A stretch of DNA of 19,558 bases from contig CALKIA010000134.1 in NCBI GenBank assembly GCA_937988705.1, positions 1 to 19,558 on the forward strand. The letters are read 5' to 3'. The DNA comes from an uncultured Chloroflexota bacterium. GTDB lineage: Bacteria > Chloroflexota > Anaerolineae > Aggregatilineales > Phototrophicaceae. Positions 7,062-14,262 of the stretch are shown one piece after another. The number at the start of each line of letters is the position of its first letter. Positions within the stretch are counted from its first letter, which is position 1. The notes beneath the pieces are model-generated. The model was not told the DNA's origin. It worked only from the letters and a program-made list of their open reading frames with translations, and did no database searches. Made by a program: the position numbers and the translations under genes.

Positions 7062-7790
7062 GTGACCGCCGACCGTGTGCTGCTCTACGAACAACCACCT
7101 CTCCGGCAGGTGTCCGGCGGCGCGATTCGCCCCGGCGGGCTGGAATTGACCGACTACGCGCTCGACTTTTGTGGGCTGGCCGCAGGAGCGTGGGCGCTGG
7201 ACGCCGGCTGCGGTCAAGGGGTGACGGTCGAGCACCTGATTTCGCGGCGGCACATGCACGCCATCGGCATTGATCCGTCGGCGGTGCTGCTGCATAGCGG
7301 GCAGCAGCGCGAGCCGAATCTGCCGTTGGTGCAAGGGGTGGGAGAAGCGCTCCCGGTCGCGCCGGATTACTTCGATGTGGTGCTGGCCGAATGTACGCTG
7401 TCGCTGATGGACATGGAGACCGCGCTGGCCGAGTTTGGGCGCGTGCTGCGCACTGACGGCTGGCTGATCGTGACTGATCTCTATGTACGCCATCCGGAGC
7501 AGATGAATGCGCTTCAGGATTTACCGGTACGTTCCTGTTTGGGCGGAGCCATCCCGCGCGAAACCCTCCTTGAACGGGTCAGAGCGCAGGGATTTACCGT
7601 GCGCCTGTGGGAAGATCACACAGAAACGCTCAAGGTCTTTGCTGCGCGCCTGATCTGGGAACATGGGTCGCTGGCGCAGTTCTGGCAGTGCGCGGTTCCG
7701 CAGACCAGCAACCGCCTGGAAACAGCGATCACGTTGGCCAAACCGGGCTATTACCTGCTCATCGCGCAAAAGGATCACCGCAAAAAATAG
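7062..7790 (+). CDS. Class I SAM-dependent methyltransferase (DVU1556-like)
   Basis: A 242-residue cytoplasmic protein with a seven-strand methyltransferase fold. Motif I is ALDAGCGQG near residues 44-52, followed by an acidic end of strand 2 (AIGIDPS), a GEALPVAPDYFDVVLAE motif 3/4 region and the GRVLRTDGWLIVTDLY motif common in this class. The start is GTG at 7062, three bases after the previous stop, with GAGG at 7047-7050 upstream. It resembles the UbiE/COQ5 Methyltransf_11 group, but its place between the zinc-ribbon gene and the C_GCAxxG gene identifies it with the system-specific methyltransferase next to radical SAM TrsS (possibly called TrsM). Its substrate is unknown; a small cofactor or a protein partner of the pathway are both possible. 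Confidence 0.88.
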   Translation: MTADRVLLYEQPPLRQVSGGAIRPGGLELTDYALDFCGLAAGAWALDAGCGQGVTVEHLISRRHMHAIGIDPSAVLLHSGQQREPNLPLVQGVGEALPVAPDYFDVVLAECTLSLMDMETALAEFGRVLRTDGWLIVTDLYVRHPEQMNALQDLPVRSCLGGAIPRETLLERVRAQGFTVRLWEDHTETLKVFAARLIWEHGSLAQFWQCAVPQTSNRLETAITLAKPGYYLLIAQKDHRKK

Positions 7791-7807
7791 TTTTTGAGGA
7801 AGACACT

Positions 7808-8260
7808 ATGGATGAATACACCGCCCAACGTATGCGGGAACTCAAAAGTCAGGGCTATTTTTGCAGTCAGATTTTGATGATTATGGGGTTGGAATTGCAG
7901 GGCAAAGACAATCCCGACCTAATCCGCGCGCTGCATGGCCTGGCGGGGGGACTCGGCTTCACTGGTGAAACCTGCGGCGCACTGACCGGCGGCGCGACGC
8001 TGTTAGGGCTGTATGCGGGCAAAGGCACGCCTGAAGAGCCAGAAAACCTGCGTCTGAACTTTATGATTGAGGATCTGGTTAAGTGGTTCAAAGACGGCTT
8101 CGGCCAGGAATATGGCGGCATCCGCTGTGAAGAAATCCTTGCGGGCAATCCCCATAACACCGGGATTCGCTGCCCGCTCATGGTGGCGGGAACGCTCCAA
8201 AAAGTCAAAGAACTGTTGATCGAAAACGGTTTCGATCTTGCGGGGACCTATGATGACTGA
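7808..8260 (+). CDS. C_GCAxxG_C_C family protein (DVU1555-like)
   Basis: A 150-residue protein of the C_GCAxxG_C_C family, named after its spaced conserved cysteines, thought to be redox-active or metal-binding. The cysteines are C19 (GYFCSQ), C56 (GETCGALTGG, the signature loop), C107 (GIRCEEIL) and C122 (GIRCPLMV). The ATG at 7808 follows a good GAGGA at 7796-7800, 17 bp after the methyltransferase stop. A longer open frame extends to 7607 but overlaps the methyltransferase and is not needed. The end overlaps the start of the radical SAM gene. Such proteins are commonly found beside redox enzymes; here the context ties it to Mop maturation or electron transfer. The biochemical role is unknown. 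Confidence 0.9.
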   Translation: MDEYTAQRMRELKSQGYFCSQILMIMGLELQGKDNPDLIRALHGLAGGLGFTGETCGALTGGATLLGLYAGKGTPEEPENLRLNFMIEDLVKWFKDGFGQEYGGIRCEEILAGNPHNTGIRCPLMVAGTLQKVKELLIENGFDLAGTYDD

Positions 8261-9653
8261 CAACCCACGAATCCTCTCGTCCACCGAAAGCGTCTGTCCG
8301 ATTTGCTTCAGCCGCATCGGCGCACAGCGTGTTCAGATCGAAAATGATGTCTATCTCGTCAAAACCTGCCCGCAACACGGAGAATTCAAGACCATTGTGT
8401 GGCGTGGACCAACCCCGGCCTTTACCGAATGGGTGCGTCCTAAAATCCCGTCACATCCATCCAATCCATTCACCCCGGTCGAGCGGGGTTGTCCGTTTGA
8501 CTGCGGCTTGTGTGCCGATCATCACCAGCAGACTTGTACAGCGCTGATCGAGGTCACGCAGCGCTGTGATCTGCGCTGCAACTACTGTTTCGCGAGCGCC
8601 GGCTCAGCAAATGTGCCCGATCCCGACCTCACCCACATCGAATATCTGTATCGTCGTCTGCTGGAAACCGGAACGCAGCCCAATCTCCAGATTTCCGGCG
8701 GCGAACCCACGTTGCGGGATGATCTGCCGGACATCATCGCCCTCGGTCGATCCCTCGGATTCCAGTTCATTCAGCTGAACACCCATGGGTTACGTCTCGC
8801 CCGTGACCGCGAATACGTCCGGCGCCTCAAAGAGGCCGGATTATCGTCGGTGTTTCTGCAGTTTGATGGCACGGACGACGAGATTTTGAAGACAATTCGC
8901 GGTGTGCGCCAACTAGAACGTAAACGCGCCGCCATCGCGCACTGTGCCGAGTTCGATCTGGGGGTGGTGCTCGTGCCTGTACTTATCCCCGGCGTGAATA
9001 CGCACAACCTCGGCGCAATCATCGCGTTCGCACTCGACCACTTTCCCACCGTGCGCGGGGTGCATTTTCAACCTATCACCTATTTAGGGCGCTTTCCCCA
9101 TGCCCCGGCAGATTCTGACCGCATCACCATACCGGAGGTGATCCGATTGATCGAAGCGCAGACTCAGGGCGCGCTCAGAGTTGAAAACTTCACCACTTCC
9201 GGCTGTGAGAACGCATTGTGTTCGCTGCATGGCAATTTCGTCGTCATGCCCGATGGAAAACTCCGCCCCTGGATCAATCAGCAGCCGAATACAAGCTGTT
9301 GTATTCCCCAACCGGCCGCAGTGGGGGCAGAAAAAACCCGCCAGTTTGTCGCGCAGCATTGGGCACCACCGCCGCCCACGTCCGGAAGCATGATTGCGCT
9401 GGACAGCATCGATTCATCGAGCTTCGGGGAATGGGACAGGTTTCTGGCTCGAACCAAAACCCACAGCTTTTGTATCTCCGGAATGGCGTTTCAGGATGTG
9501 TGGAATCTTGACCTCGAGCGCCTGCGCGATTGCTGCATTCATACGGTCAGTCCCGATGGACGCGTGATCCCTTTCTGTGCGTACAACCTGACGAGTCAAA
9601 GCGGCGCAACCCTTTATCGCGGTCAAATGCTTCCCGTTGAGGCGCTGCTATGA
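8250..9653 (+). CDS. trsS: Radical SAM protein, TrsS-like (cysteine form)
   Basis: A 467-residue radical SAM enzyme. An N-terminal CPIC...CPQHGE zinc-ribbon-like segment (about 15-45) is followed by CPFDCGLC and the radical SAM cluster motif CDLRCNYC near residues 106-113 (CxxxCxxC), then a GGEPT motif (ISGGEPTLRDDL) for SAM binding. The C-terminal half has further cysteines (CENALCSLHG, SCC, CC, FCAYN) that could carry auxiliary clusters. In-frame ATGs at 8250 and 8253 overlap the previous stop; GGGGA at 8242-8246 serves either. A longer frame from TTG 8238 is less likely. Some members of this family that I remember as TrsS contain selenocysteine; here no in-frame TGA occurs. It is related to the MoaA/SPASM-like enzymes, but the substrate is unknown. 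Confidence 0.87.
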   Translation: MMTDNPRILSSTESVCPICFSRIGAQRVQIENDVYLVKTCPQHGEFKTIVWRGPTPAFTEWVRPKIPSHPSNPFTPVERGCPFDCGLCADHHQQTCTALIEVTQRCDLRCNYCFASAGSANVPDPDLTHIEYLYRRLLETGTQPNLQISGGEPTLRDDLPDIIALGRSLGFQFIQLNTHGLRLARDREYVRRLKEAGLSSVFLQFDGTDDEILKTIRGVRQLERKRAAIAHCAEFDLGVVLVPVLIPGVNTHNLGAIIAFALDHFPTVRGVHFQPITYLGRFPHAPADSDRITIPEVIRLIEAQTQGALRVENFTTSGCENALCSLHGNFVVMPDGKLRPWINQQPNTSCCIPQPAAVGAEKTRQFVAQHWAPPPPTSGSMIALDSIDSSSFGEWDRFLARTKTHSFCISGMAFQDVWNLDLERLRDCCIHTVSPDGRVIPFCAYNLTSQSGATLYRGQMLPVEALL

Positions 9654-10927
9654 AACGGACGCCCCTTGACCGCTGGATCGGGACGAAGATCGACCGACCG
9701 GATAGTTCACTGACGCGGTCACAACTCGATGCGTATCAAGGGCAGGCCCTCGGTGAGACTGTGGCTTGGGCGCAGGCGCGCAGCGGTTTTTACCGCCACC
9801 TGCTCGCCGATGCTCCGACCATCGACGGGTTGTCCGACTTAACGAAGCTTCCCTTCACCACGGCCGACGACATCCGCCGCGAACCGCTGCAACTGGTATG
9901 TGTGTCTCAGGACGAGATTCAGCGTGTGGTGACGCTCGACACCTCGGGAACGACGGGCAGCCCCAAACGGCTCTTCTTCACCAGAGCGGATCAGGAGCTG
10001 ACGATCGATTTCTTCCATCAGGGTATGACCACGTTCACCGATCCCGGAGATCGCGTGCTGATCTTGCTGCCCGCTCAAACTCCGGGCAGCGTGGGCGACT
10101 TGCTGGCCACCGCGCTCCAACGCTTCAACGCCGTGCCGGTGAAATACGGTCCCGTGGTTGATCCCGACGCTGTGCTTCGGGTCATCCGCCGCGAAGCGAT
10201 CAATGTGATCGTGGGAGTGCCGGTGCATTTGCTGGCGCTGGTGCGGCATGATCCGACACTCAAGATCAAGAGCGTCTTGTTTGCGACCGATCACGTTCCC
10301 GACCCGATCCGTGCCGAATTGGAGCAGATGTGGGACTGTCAAACCTATGATCACTACGGCATGACCGAAATGGGGTTGGGTGGGGGCGTGGAATGCGCAG
10401 CGCGACGTGGGTATCACCTGCGTGAAGCTGATCTGCTGTTTGAAATTGTCGATCCGCATACGGGCGAACCGCAGCCCGAAGGTGATTACGGCGAAATCGT
10501 CTTCACCACACTAACGCGGCGCGGCATGCCGCTCATCCGCTACCGCACGGGCGACTGGGGGCGGTTCATCCCGGGCGCGTGCCCGTGTGGGACAGTGCTC
10601 AAGACTCTGGAGCGCGTCCAAGCACGGGTGAACGGTCGCTTCACGGTCAAGGGGGGCATTCTCACCCTCGCCGATCTGGATCGGGTGCTGTTCGGACTGC
10701 CGCAGGTCGCGAACTATCACGCCGCGCTGATCAAAGGTTTTTTTCATGATTGCTTACAGTTGAACATTCAGGCGCGTGAACTCGACCTGCTTCCGGTGGC
10801 CGCCGCCCTCAATGCGCACGTGCCGCAGGTCGCTGGGCTGGAGATCGGCTTTCGGGAAGTTGAGGTTATCCCGCTGACCATGGCGAAACGTGTGCTGATC
10901 GACAACCGGATGACCAACCATGAGTAA
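9650..10927 (+). CDS. AMP-dependent (PaaK-like) synthetase/CoA ligase (DVU1553-like)
   Basis: A 425-residue adenylate-forming enzyme, close in length to phenylacetate-CoA ligase PaaK. The phosphate-binding loop TSGTTGSPK lies near residues 100-108, the YDHYGMTE motif near 233, and the YRTGDWGRF motif with a CPCG pair near 297. A PaaK-like C-terminal domain follows. It activates a carboxylate with ATP, most likely passing it to CoA. The ATG overlaps the radical SAM stop by 4 bp. Two readings fit the context: it could activate the acid made by the aldehyde oxidoreductase, or it could activate an intermediate of the cofactor pathway. Close coupling with the radical SAM gene rather than with mop favours the second. 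Substrate unknown. Confidence 0.9.
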   Translation: MKRTPLDRWIGTKIDRPDSSLTRSQLDAYQGQALGETVAWAQARSGFYRHLLADAPTIDGLSDLTKLPFTTADDIRREPLQLVCVSQDEIQRVVTLDTSGTTGSPKRLFFTRADQELTIDFFHQGMTTFTDPGDRVLILLPAQTPGSVGDLLATALQRFNAVPVKYGPVVDPDAVLRVIRREAINVIVGVPVHLLALVRHDPTLKIKSVLFATDHVPDPIRAELEQMWDCQTYDHYGMTEMGLGGGVECAARRGYHLREADLLFEIVDPHTGEPQPEGDYGEIVFTTLTRRGMPLIRYRTGDWGRFIPGACPCGTVLKTLERVQARVNGRFTVKGGILTLADLDRVLFGLPQVANYHAALIKGFFHDCLQLNIQARELDLLPVAAALNAHVPQVAGLEIGFREVEVIPLTMAKRVLIDNRMTNHE

Positions 10928-11507
10928 GAAACCACAGGCGAGCAGTGTATCTCCGGAATACGTAATCCTCGGTTTCCTGAGGCAGCAGCCCGCGCATGGC
11001 TATGACCTGCACGAGCGTATTACGCAGCAGCTAGACACAATTTGGACGATCAGCCCGAGTCAGATTTACAGCATCCTGAATCGTCTGGAAGCGCGAAACC
11101 TCATCAGTGGTGTCACCCAGGAACAAGAACGAGCACCAGCGCGCCGCAGCTATTATTTGACACCCCTTGGACAGCGTCATCTCGATGCCTGGCTGCGCGA
11201 ACCCACACAGCCAAGCTCCCATGCGATTCGCGTTGAATTTCTGACGCGGCTCTACTTCATGTTTACGACTGACCGCGATCAGGCTCTGCACCTGATTGAC
11301 AGCCAAATTGTCGATACACAGGCGGCATCAGAACGGTTTCAAGCCCTGTTCACCGCTACCCCGCAGTCCCAGATTTTCAAACGGATGGGACTAGAGCTGC
11401 GGATCCAGCAGCTGACCTCGATTGTTGCCTGGCTGAGGCACTGCCGCACCCAGCTTCAAGAGCTTGCGGCGGGGACATCCGATCAACCTTTCAACGAAAG
11501 CCCATAA
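10920..11507 (+). CDS. PadR family transcriptional regulator
   Basis: A 195-residue PadR-type regulator: an N-terminal winged helix (YVILGFLRQQPAHGYDLHERI, then SPSQIYSILNRLEARNLI and a wing with RRSYYLTPLGQRHLDAWL) and a C-terminal helical dimerisation part (Vir_C-like). These proteins usually repress and release DNA when a small aromatic or other ligand binds. The start lies inside the ligase gene, an 8-bp overlap, so it is in the same transcript. Its position among the accessory genes of the aldehyde oxidoreductase makes this operon and mop its likely targets; the inverted repeat at 1490-1509 and the shared box at 1464 and 4454 are candidate sites. This is inference. Confidence 0.92.
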   Translation: MSKKPQASSVSPEYVILGFLRQQPAHGYDLHERITQQLDTIWTISPSQIYSILNRLEARNLISGVTQEQERAPARRSYYLTPLGQRHLDAWLREPTQPSSHAIRVEFLTRLYFMFTTDRDQALHLIDSQIVDTQAASERFQALFTATPQSQIFKRMGLELRIQQLTSIVAWLRHCRTQLQELAAGTSDQPFNESP

Positions 11508-11537
11508 AAGATTTGTGAAGATAGGGGAGTTTTTACC

Positions 11538-12614
11538 ATGAGAGACATTATTTCGCAGCTCGAAACGTGGTCAGCGCACAACGAACCCATCGCCGTCGCC
11601 ACCGTCGTGCAGACCTGGGGATCATCCCCGCGTCAAGTGGGCGCAAAAATGGCTGTGATCGCGAGTGCGATGCTGTGCGGTTCTGTCAGCGGCGGTTGTG
11701 TTGAAGCAGCGGTCGTCGAAACTGCTTTTAAAGTCCTCCAGCATGGTCAGCCGAAACTGCTGCACTTTGGCGTCGCCGAAGAGACGGCTTGGGATGTGGG
11801 ACTGGCCTGCGGCGGCACCATCGAAGTGTTTGTCAAACGTCTGGATACGTCACTTCTGGAAGAAGTGCAGCGCGGGCTGGCATCCGAGCAGACCTTCGCC
11901 GTTGTGACCGTGATTCAAGGAGCAGCGGAACTGTTAGGGCGTGATCTGGTCATCCGTGGAGATGGCACACTCACCGGTATGCCCTTGGGCGATGGACTGG
12001 ATACCCTGTCTCAACAGGCGACCCAGACTGCAATCGCGGCCGGTCAGTCACAGCGGGTGATGGTCACCGAGAACCCGCCGTTGGAGCTGTTCATTGATGT
12101 GTTTACCCCGGAACCAGAGCTTGTTATCATCGGTGGTGTTCACATCGCTGTCGCGTTGACCAACATCGCGAAAGTGCTTGGCTACCGGACGACCATCATC
12201 GATCCCCGCACCGTCTTTGGCAACGAACACCGCTTTCCGCACGCTGATCGGCTGATGCAAACCTTTCCCGACTCAGCGCTTGCCGAGATTCGGTTAACCC
12301 CGCGCCACGCCGTCGTCAGCCTGTCGCATGATCCCAAACTAGATGACCCGGCCGTGCGCATCGCGCTGCACAGCCCGGCATTCTATGTTGGCGCACTGGG
12401 CAGCAAAGCGACTCAGCAGCGCCGCCGTGAAAAGCTCATAGCGGAAGGAATGCTCCCAGATCAACTGGCGCGACTGCATGGTCCGGTAGGGCTCGATCTC
12501 GGCGGACGGACGCCCGAGGAGCTCGCGCTGGCCATCATGGCGGAAATCGTCGCCGTACGGAATGCGCGCACCAAGGCGATCATCGAGCAAAGCGCAGTGG
12601 TCGCGGCTCACTAA
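11538..12614 (+). CDS. xdhC: XdhC/CoxI family molybdenum-cofactor maturation factor
   Basis: A 358-residue protein of the XdhC family, which binds molybdenum cofactor, helps its sulfuration and inserts it into xanthine-oxidase-type enzymes. The N-terminal XdhC_CoxI domain shows ATVVQTWGSSPRQVGAKM and GSVSGGCVEAAV (about residues 22-60). A link leads to the C-terminal Rossmann domain (LVIIGGVHIAVAL near 196, with the histidine typical of the family; YVGALGSKATQQRR near 275; GLDLGGRTPEELALAIMAEIVA near the end). The ribosome binding site GGGGAG (11523-11528) precedes the ATG, 30 bp after padR. It is the natural maturation partner of the Mop enzyme in this window. The loop is GGVHIA rather than the more usual GAGHVA. 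Confidence 0.93.
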   Translation: MRDIISQLETWSAHNEPIAVATVVQTWGSSPRQVGAKMAVIASAMLCGSVSGGCVEAAVVETAFKVLQHGQPKLLHFGVAEETAWDVGLACGGTIEVFVKRLDTSLLEEVQRGLASEQTFAVVTVIQGAAELLGRDLVIRGDGTLTGMPLGDGLDTLSQQATQTAIAAGQSQRVMVTENPPLELFIDVFTPEPELVIIGGVHIAVALTNIAKVLGYRTTIIDPRTVFGNEHRFPHADRLMQTFPDSALAEIRLTPRHAVVSLSHDPKLDDPAVRIALHSPAFYVGALGSKATQQRRREKLIAEGMLPDQLARLHGPVGLDLGGRTPEELALAIMAEIVAVRNARTKAIIEQSAVVAAH

Positions 12615-12645
12615 ATATCCCGAGTTCGGGTTGAAGTTTCTGTCA

Positions 12646-12669
12646 CCCCACTCCAAATTCGGGGTGGGG
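12646..12669. repeat. CCCCAC...GTGGGG hairpin repeat
   Basis: CCCCACTCCAAATT pairs imperfectly with AATTCGGGGTGGGG, making a G/C-rich stem about 30 bp after the xdhC stop. A related hairpin (CCCCTCCC, loop containing GAATTC, GGGAGGGG) lies at 19473-19496. It may act as a transcript end, but no T-run follows, so it is listed as a repeat. Confidence 0.5.
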
Positions 12670-12796
12670 AAGCAGCAAAAGCATTATTTGTCTCCCCTCT
12701 CCTCGCTAGCATGCTGGTAGGGGTACAAAGTTATGTAAAATCGAGAAGCTCCGAAACAGCTCGCCGTTTTGGAGGGGCGCAGTGCGGGGTGGTTAG

Positions 12797-12943
12797 CATA
12801 TTGCGACCATGCTCGTGTCCGCGCGACTGGATTTGCGGGGCGATCACTTGCTTAAAATTGGCGAAAGTGAGGCTAATGATAACCACTTACAGGATTCGTT
12901 TCGTGATGTCACGATTATGCCAATAATCCTAGCAGCAGGGTAA
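12797..12943 (+). pseudogene. Possible remnant of a nucleotidyltransferase gene (weak)
   Basis: An open frame of 48 codons, with an ATG at 12809, ends MPIILAAG and then TAA at 12941. The motif xIILAAG is the usual start of MocA/MobA-type nucleotidyltransferases (normally followed by xSxRMG), which cap molybdenum cofactor with cytidine for Mop-type enzymes. No further match follows in any frame I read, so this may be chance. I list it because a MocA-like gene is expected in such clusters and is otherwise missing. Confidence 0.15.
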
Positions 12944-13003
12944 TCCCATTCGAACGCCGCAAGTCAGGGTGAGTTGAAGGTTAACTTTCGTGCCGCACTG
13001 AGA

Positions 13004-13687
13004 TCACGTTTCTAATCCAGCTTTTGCTGCTAGTCCCTTGTAGTCGAGAATCTGGATCTGCTGGCGCTTGACCAAAATCAGCTTCTCCTTGGCTAAATTT
13101 CGCAGGGTGCGGTTGAGCACATCCGGGACAGTGCCAAGCCGATTTGCCAACTCCGCCTGGGTTGCCCAGCGGGGTCGGTGCAGCTGCTCCGCAGTCGATT
13201 GTTCGATGAGATAACGCGCGAGCCGCACTTCAATCGTACGCAGCGAAAGGTCTTCGACCATAGCGACCAACTGCTGCACACGCCCCGCAAGTCGTCGAAT
13301 GACGACACGCGCAAGTTGGGGGTATTCATCCAGCAATTTCAGCATATCCTCTTTTTGGATGACCCATACCGTGGCCGCTTCGAGCGTAATGACCGTCGCC
13401 GAATTGGTCGATTCGATAAACACGCCAATCGCGTTGAATACCTCCCCTACGCCGATGTACTGAAGCACCTGCTCTCGACCATCGAGCGACATCTTCACGG
13501 CCTTTAGCCATCCGCGCTGCACGATATAGATCGCAACCTCTGGTGATCCTTCCAGAAGCACCACCTGCCCCGCAGCATATTCTTGCCGCACAGCGCGCGC
13601 AGCAATCATTTTCACAAGAGATGCATCAATATCAGTGAGGTAGGGAACCGCTGTTAAGGCGCGTAGAGCCTCATCGGTCACATCCAT
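13004..13687 (-). CDS. Crp/Fnr family transcriptional regulator
   Basis: A 227-residue regulator with an N-terminal cyclic-nucleotide-binding-like beta-barrel (AGQVVLLEGSPEVAIYIVQRGWLK and GEVFNAIGVF), a long dimer helix and a C-terminal winged helix (WATQAELANRLGTVPDVLNRTLRNLAKEKLI). It lacks the N-terminal cysteines of oxygen-sensing Fnr, so it is more like the DNR/NnrR or general Crp subfamilies. The recognition helix reads PDVLNR where E. coli Crp has RETVGR, so the target half-site should differ from TGTGA. ATG at 13687 is preferred over GTG at 13702 because AGGA (13693-13696) is 5 bp upstream of it. It is divergent from the cupin/NnrS-like genes, which it probably controls through the inverted repeat at 13769-13784. 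Confidence 0.93.
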   Translation of the reverse strand: MDVTDEALRALTAVPYLTDIDASLVKMIAARAVRQEYAAGQVVLLEGSPEVAIYIVQRGWLKAVKMSLDGREQVLQYIGVGEVFNAIGVFIESTNSATVITLEAATVWVIQKEDMLKLLDEYPQLARVVIRRLAGRVQQLVAMVEDLSLRTIEVRLARYLIEQSTAEQLHRPRWATQAELANRLGTVPDVLNRTLRNLAKEKLILVKRQQIQILDYKGLAAKAGLET

Positions 13688-13722
13688 TTTATTCCTAGAC
13701 ACCTATTTTGTTTAGGCCACTC

Positions 13723-13751
13723 ATTATCGTCCAGACGGATTCGGTCAACAA
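13723..13751 (-). promoter_or_regulatory. Candidate promoter of the Crp/Fnr gene
   Basis: On the minus strand, TTGTTG (13751-13746), a 17-bp spacer and GATAAT (13728-13723, five of six consensus bases) form a plausible sigma-70 promoter about 30 bp upstream of the regulator start. The expected transcript start is near 13717. Confidence 0.45.
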
Positions 13752-13768
13752 GTTTCATCCGGGTCAAA

Positions 13769-13784
13769 TTCGACAAAAGTCGAA
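13769..13784. promoter_or_regulatory. Inverted repeat TTCGAC-AAAA-GTCGAA, likely Crp/Fnr operator
   Basis: A perfect inverted repeat with 6-bp arms and a 4-bp centre, the same geometry as Fnr/DNR boxes (TTGAT-N4-ATCAA). It lies between the divergent regulator and cupin genes. Its centre is about 41.5 bp before the predicted cupin transcript start and about 60 bp before the predicted regulator start. These are the classic class II and class I activator distances. Confidence 0.6.
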
Positions 13785-13811
13785 GACAGCCGTCTAACTT
13801 CAACCTATGCT
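13783..13811 (+). promoter_or_regulatory. Candidate activator-dependent promoter of the cupin/NnrS-like genes
   Basis: TATGCT at 13806-13811 is a fair -10; AAGACA at 13783-13788, 17 bp upstream, is a poor -35 overlapping the operator. A weak -35 with an activator site centred at -41.5 is what a class II promoter looks like. Confidence 0.45.
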
Positions 13812-13881
13812 GTCCGGATACAAAGTCGAACACCACCAATCGCATTGCCCGCTAGCAGCGGAGCATAATAAGAGGAGCCAC

Positions 13882-14199
13882 ATGCCAGCTATGGTGTATC
13901 CCAATTGGCAGACGACCGTTGTTTTCGCACCGGATGGTCCGCAACCGCAAATACTCGTGGAAAACACGCAGGTCAAAGTCGTGATCGTCGGCCTCGAAGC
14001 CGGTCAAAAGCTGCCTTCACATCCGCAGACACTGGCGATCTACCACTTTCTTGAAGGCACGGGCTGGATGATCGTTGACGATGAACGGCATCCCGTCAGC
14101 GCGGGAACGATCATCATCACCCCCAACGGCGCTAAACGCGGAATTGAGGCAGAAACTCGCTTGGCGTTTCTAGCCACCCGAATGTCCAAAGCCGAATAG
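13882..14199 (+). CDS. Small cupin-domain protein
   Basis: A 105-residue single-domain cupin. The beta-barrel pattern is visible: KVVIVGLEAGQKLPSHPQTLAIYHFLEGTGWMIVDDE for motif 1, with PSHP and the following YHFLEG, and a G..IIITPNGAKRGIEA motif 2. Only two histidines fall in the metal-binding region, fewer than the usual three His plus Glu, so metal binding is uncertain. The ATG at 13882 follows AGAGGAG (13871-13877); a longer frame from 13807 would begin inside the promoter. It precedes the 12-TM gene by 63 bp and is probably co-transcribed with it. Such small cupins often accompany Crp/Fnr-controlled genes for nitrosative or redox stress. Function unknown. Confidence 0.82.
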   Translation: MPAMVYPNWQTTVVFAPDGPQPQILVENTQVKVVIVGLEAGQKLPSHPQTLAIYHFLEGTGWMIVDDERHPVSAGTIIITPNGAKRGIEAETRLAFLATRMSKAE

Positions 14200-14262
14200 C
14201 TGCTCAGTCAACAGCTCGCGCTTTCGCCAAACCCAAACATATCCCATCAGAGGAGGAACCGC

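Larger units (their letters stand above)
12615..13003. other. Non-coding region after xdhC
   Basis: No complete gene is convincing. The left end has a G/C hairpin repeat (12646-12669), then a C-rich stretch (about 12690-12725) resembling the intergenic repeats at 19473. A short open frame at 12797-12943 ends in a motif like the start of a nucleotidyltransferase (see separate entry). Near the right edge several short inverted motifs occur but no clear T-rich terminator for the minus-strand Crp/Fnr gene was found. Confidence 0.6.

Noticed and set aside
8250..9653. Selenocysteine codon in the radical SAM gene
   Set aside because: There is no in-frame TGA before the normal stop, and the frame is full length as it stands.
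12711..12926. 71-codon plus-strand open frame after xdhC
   Set aside because: No ribosome binding site and a composition unlike the neighbours; no domain recognised.
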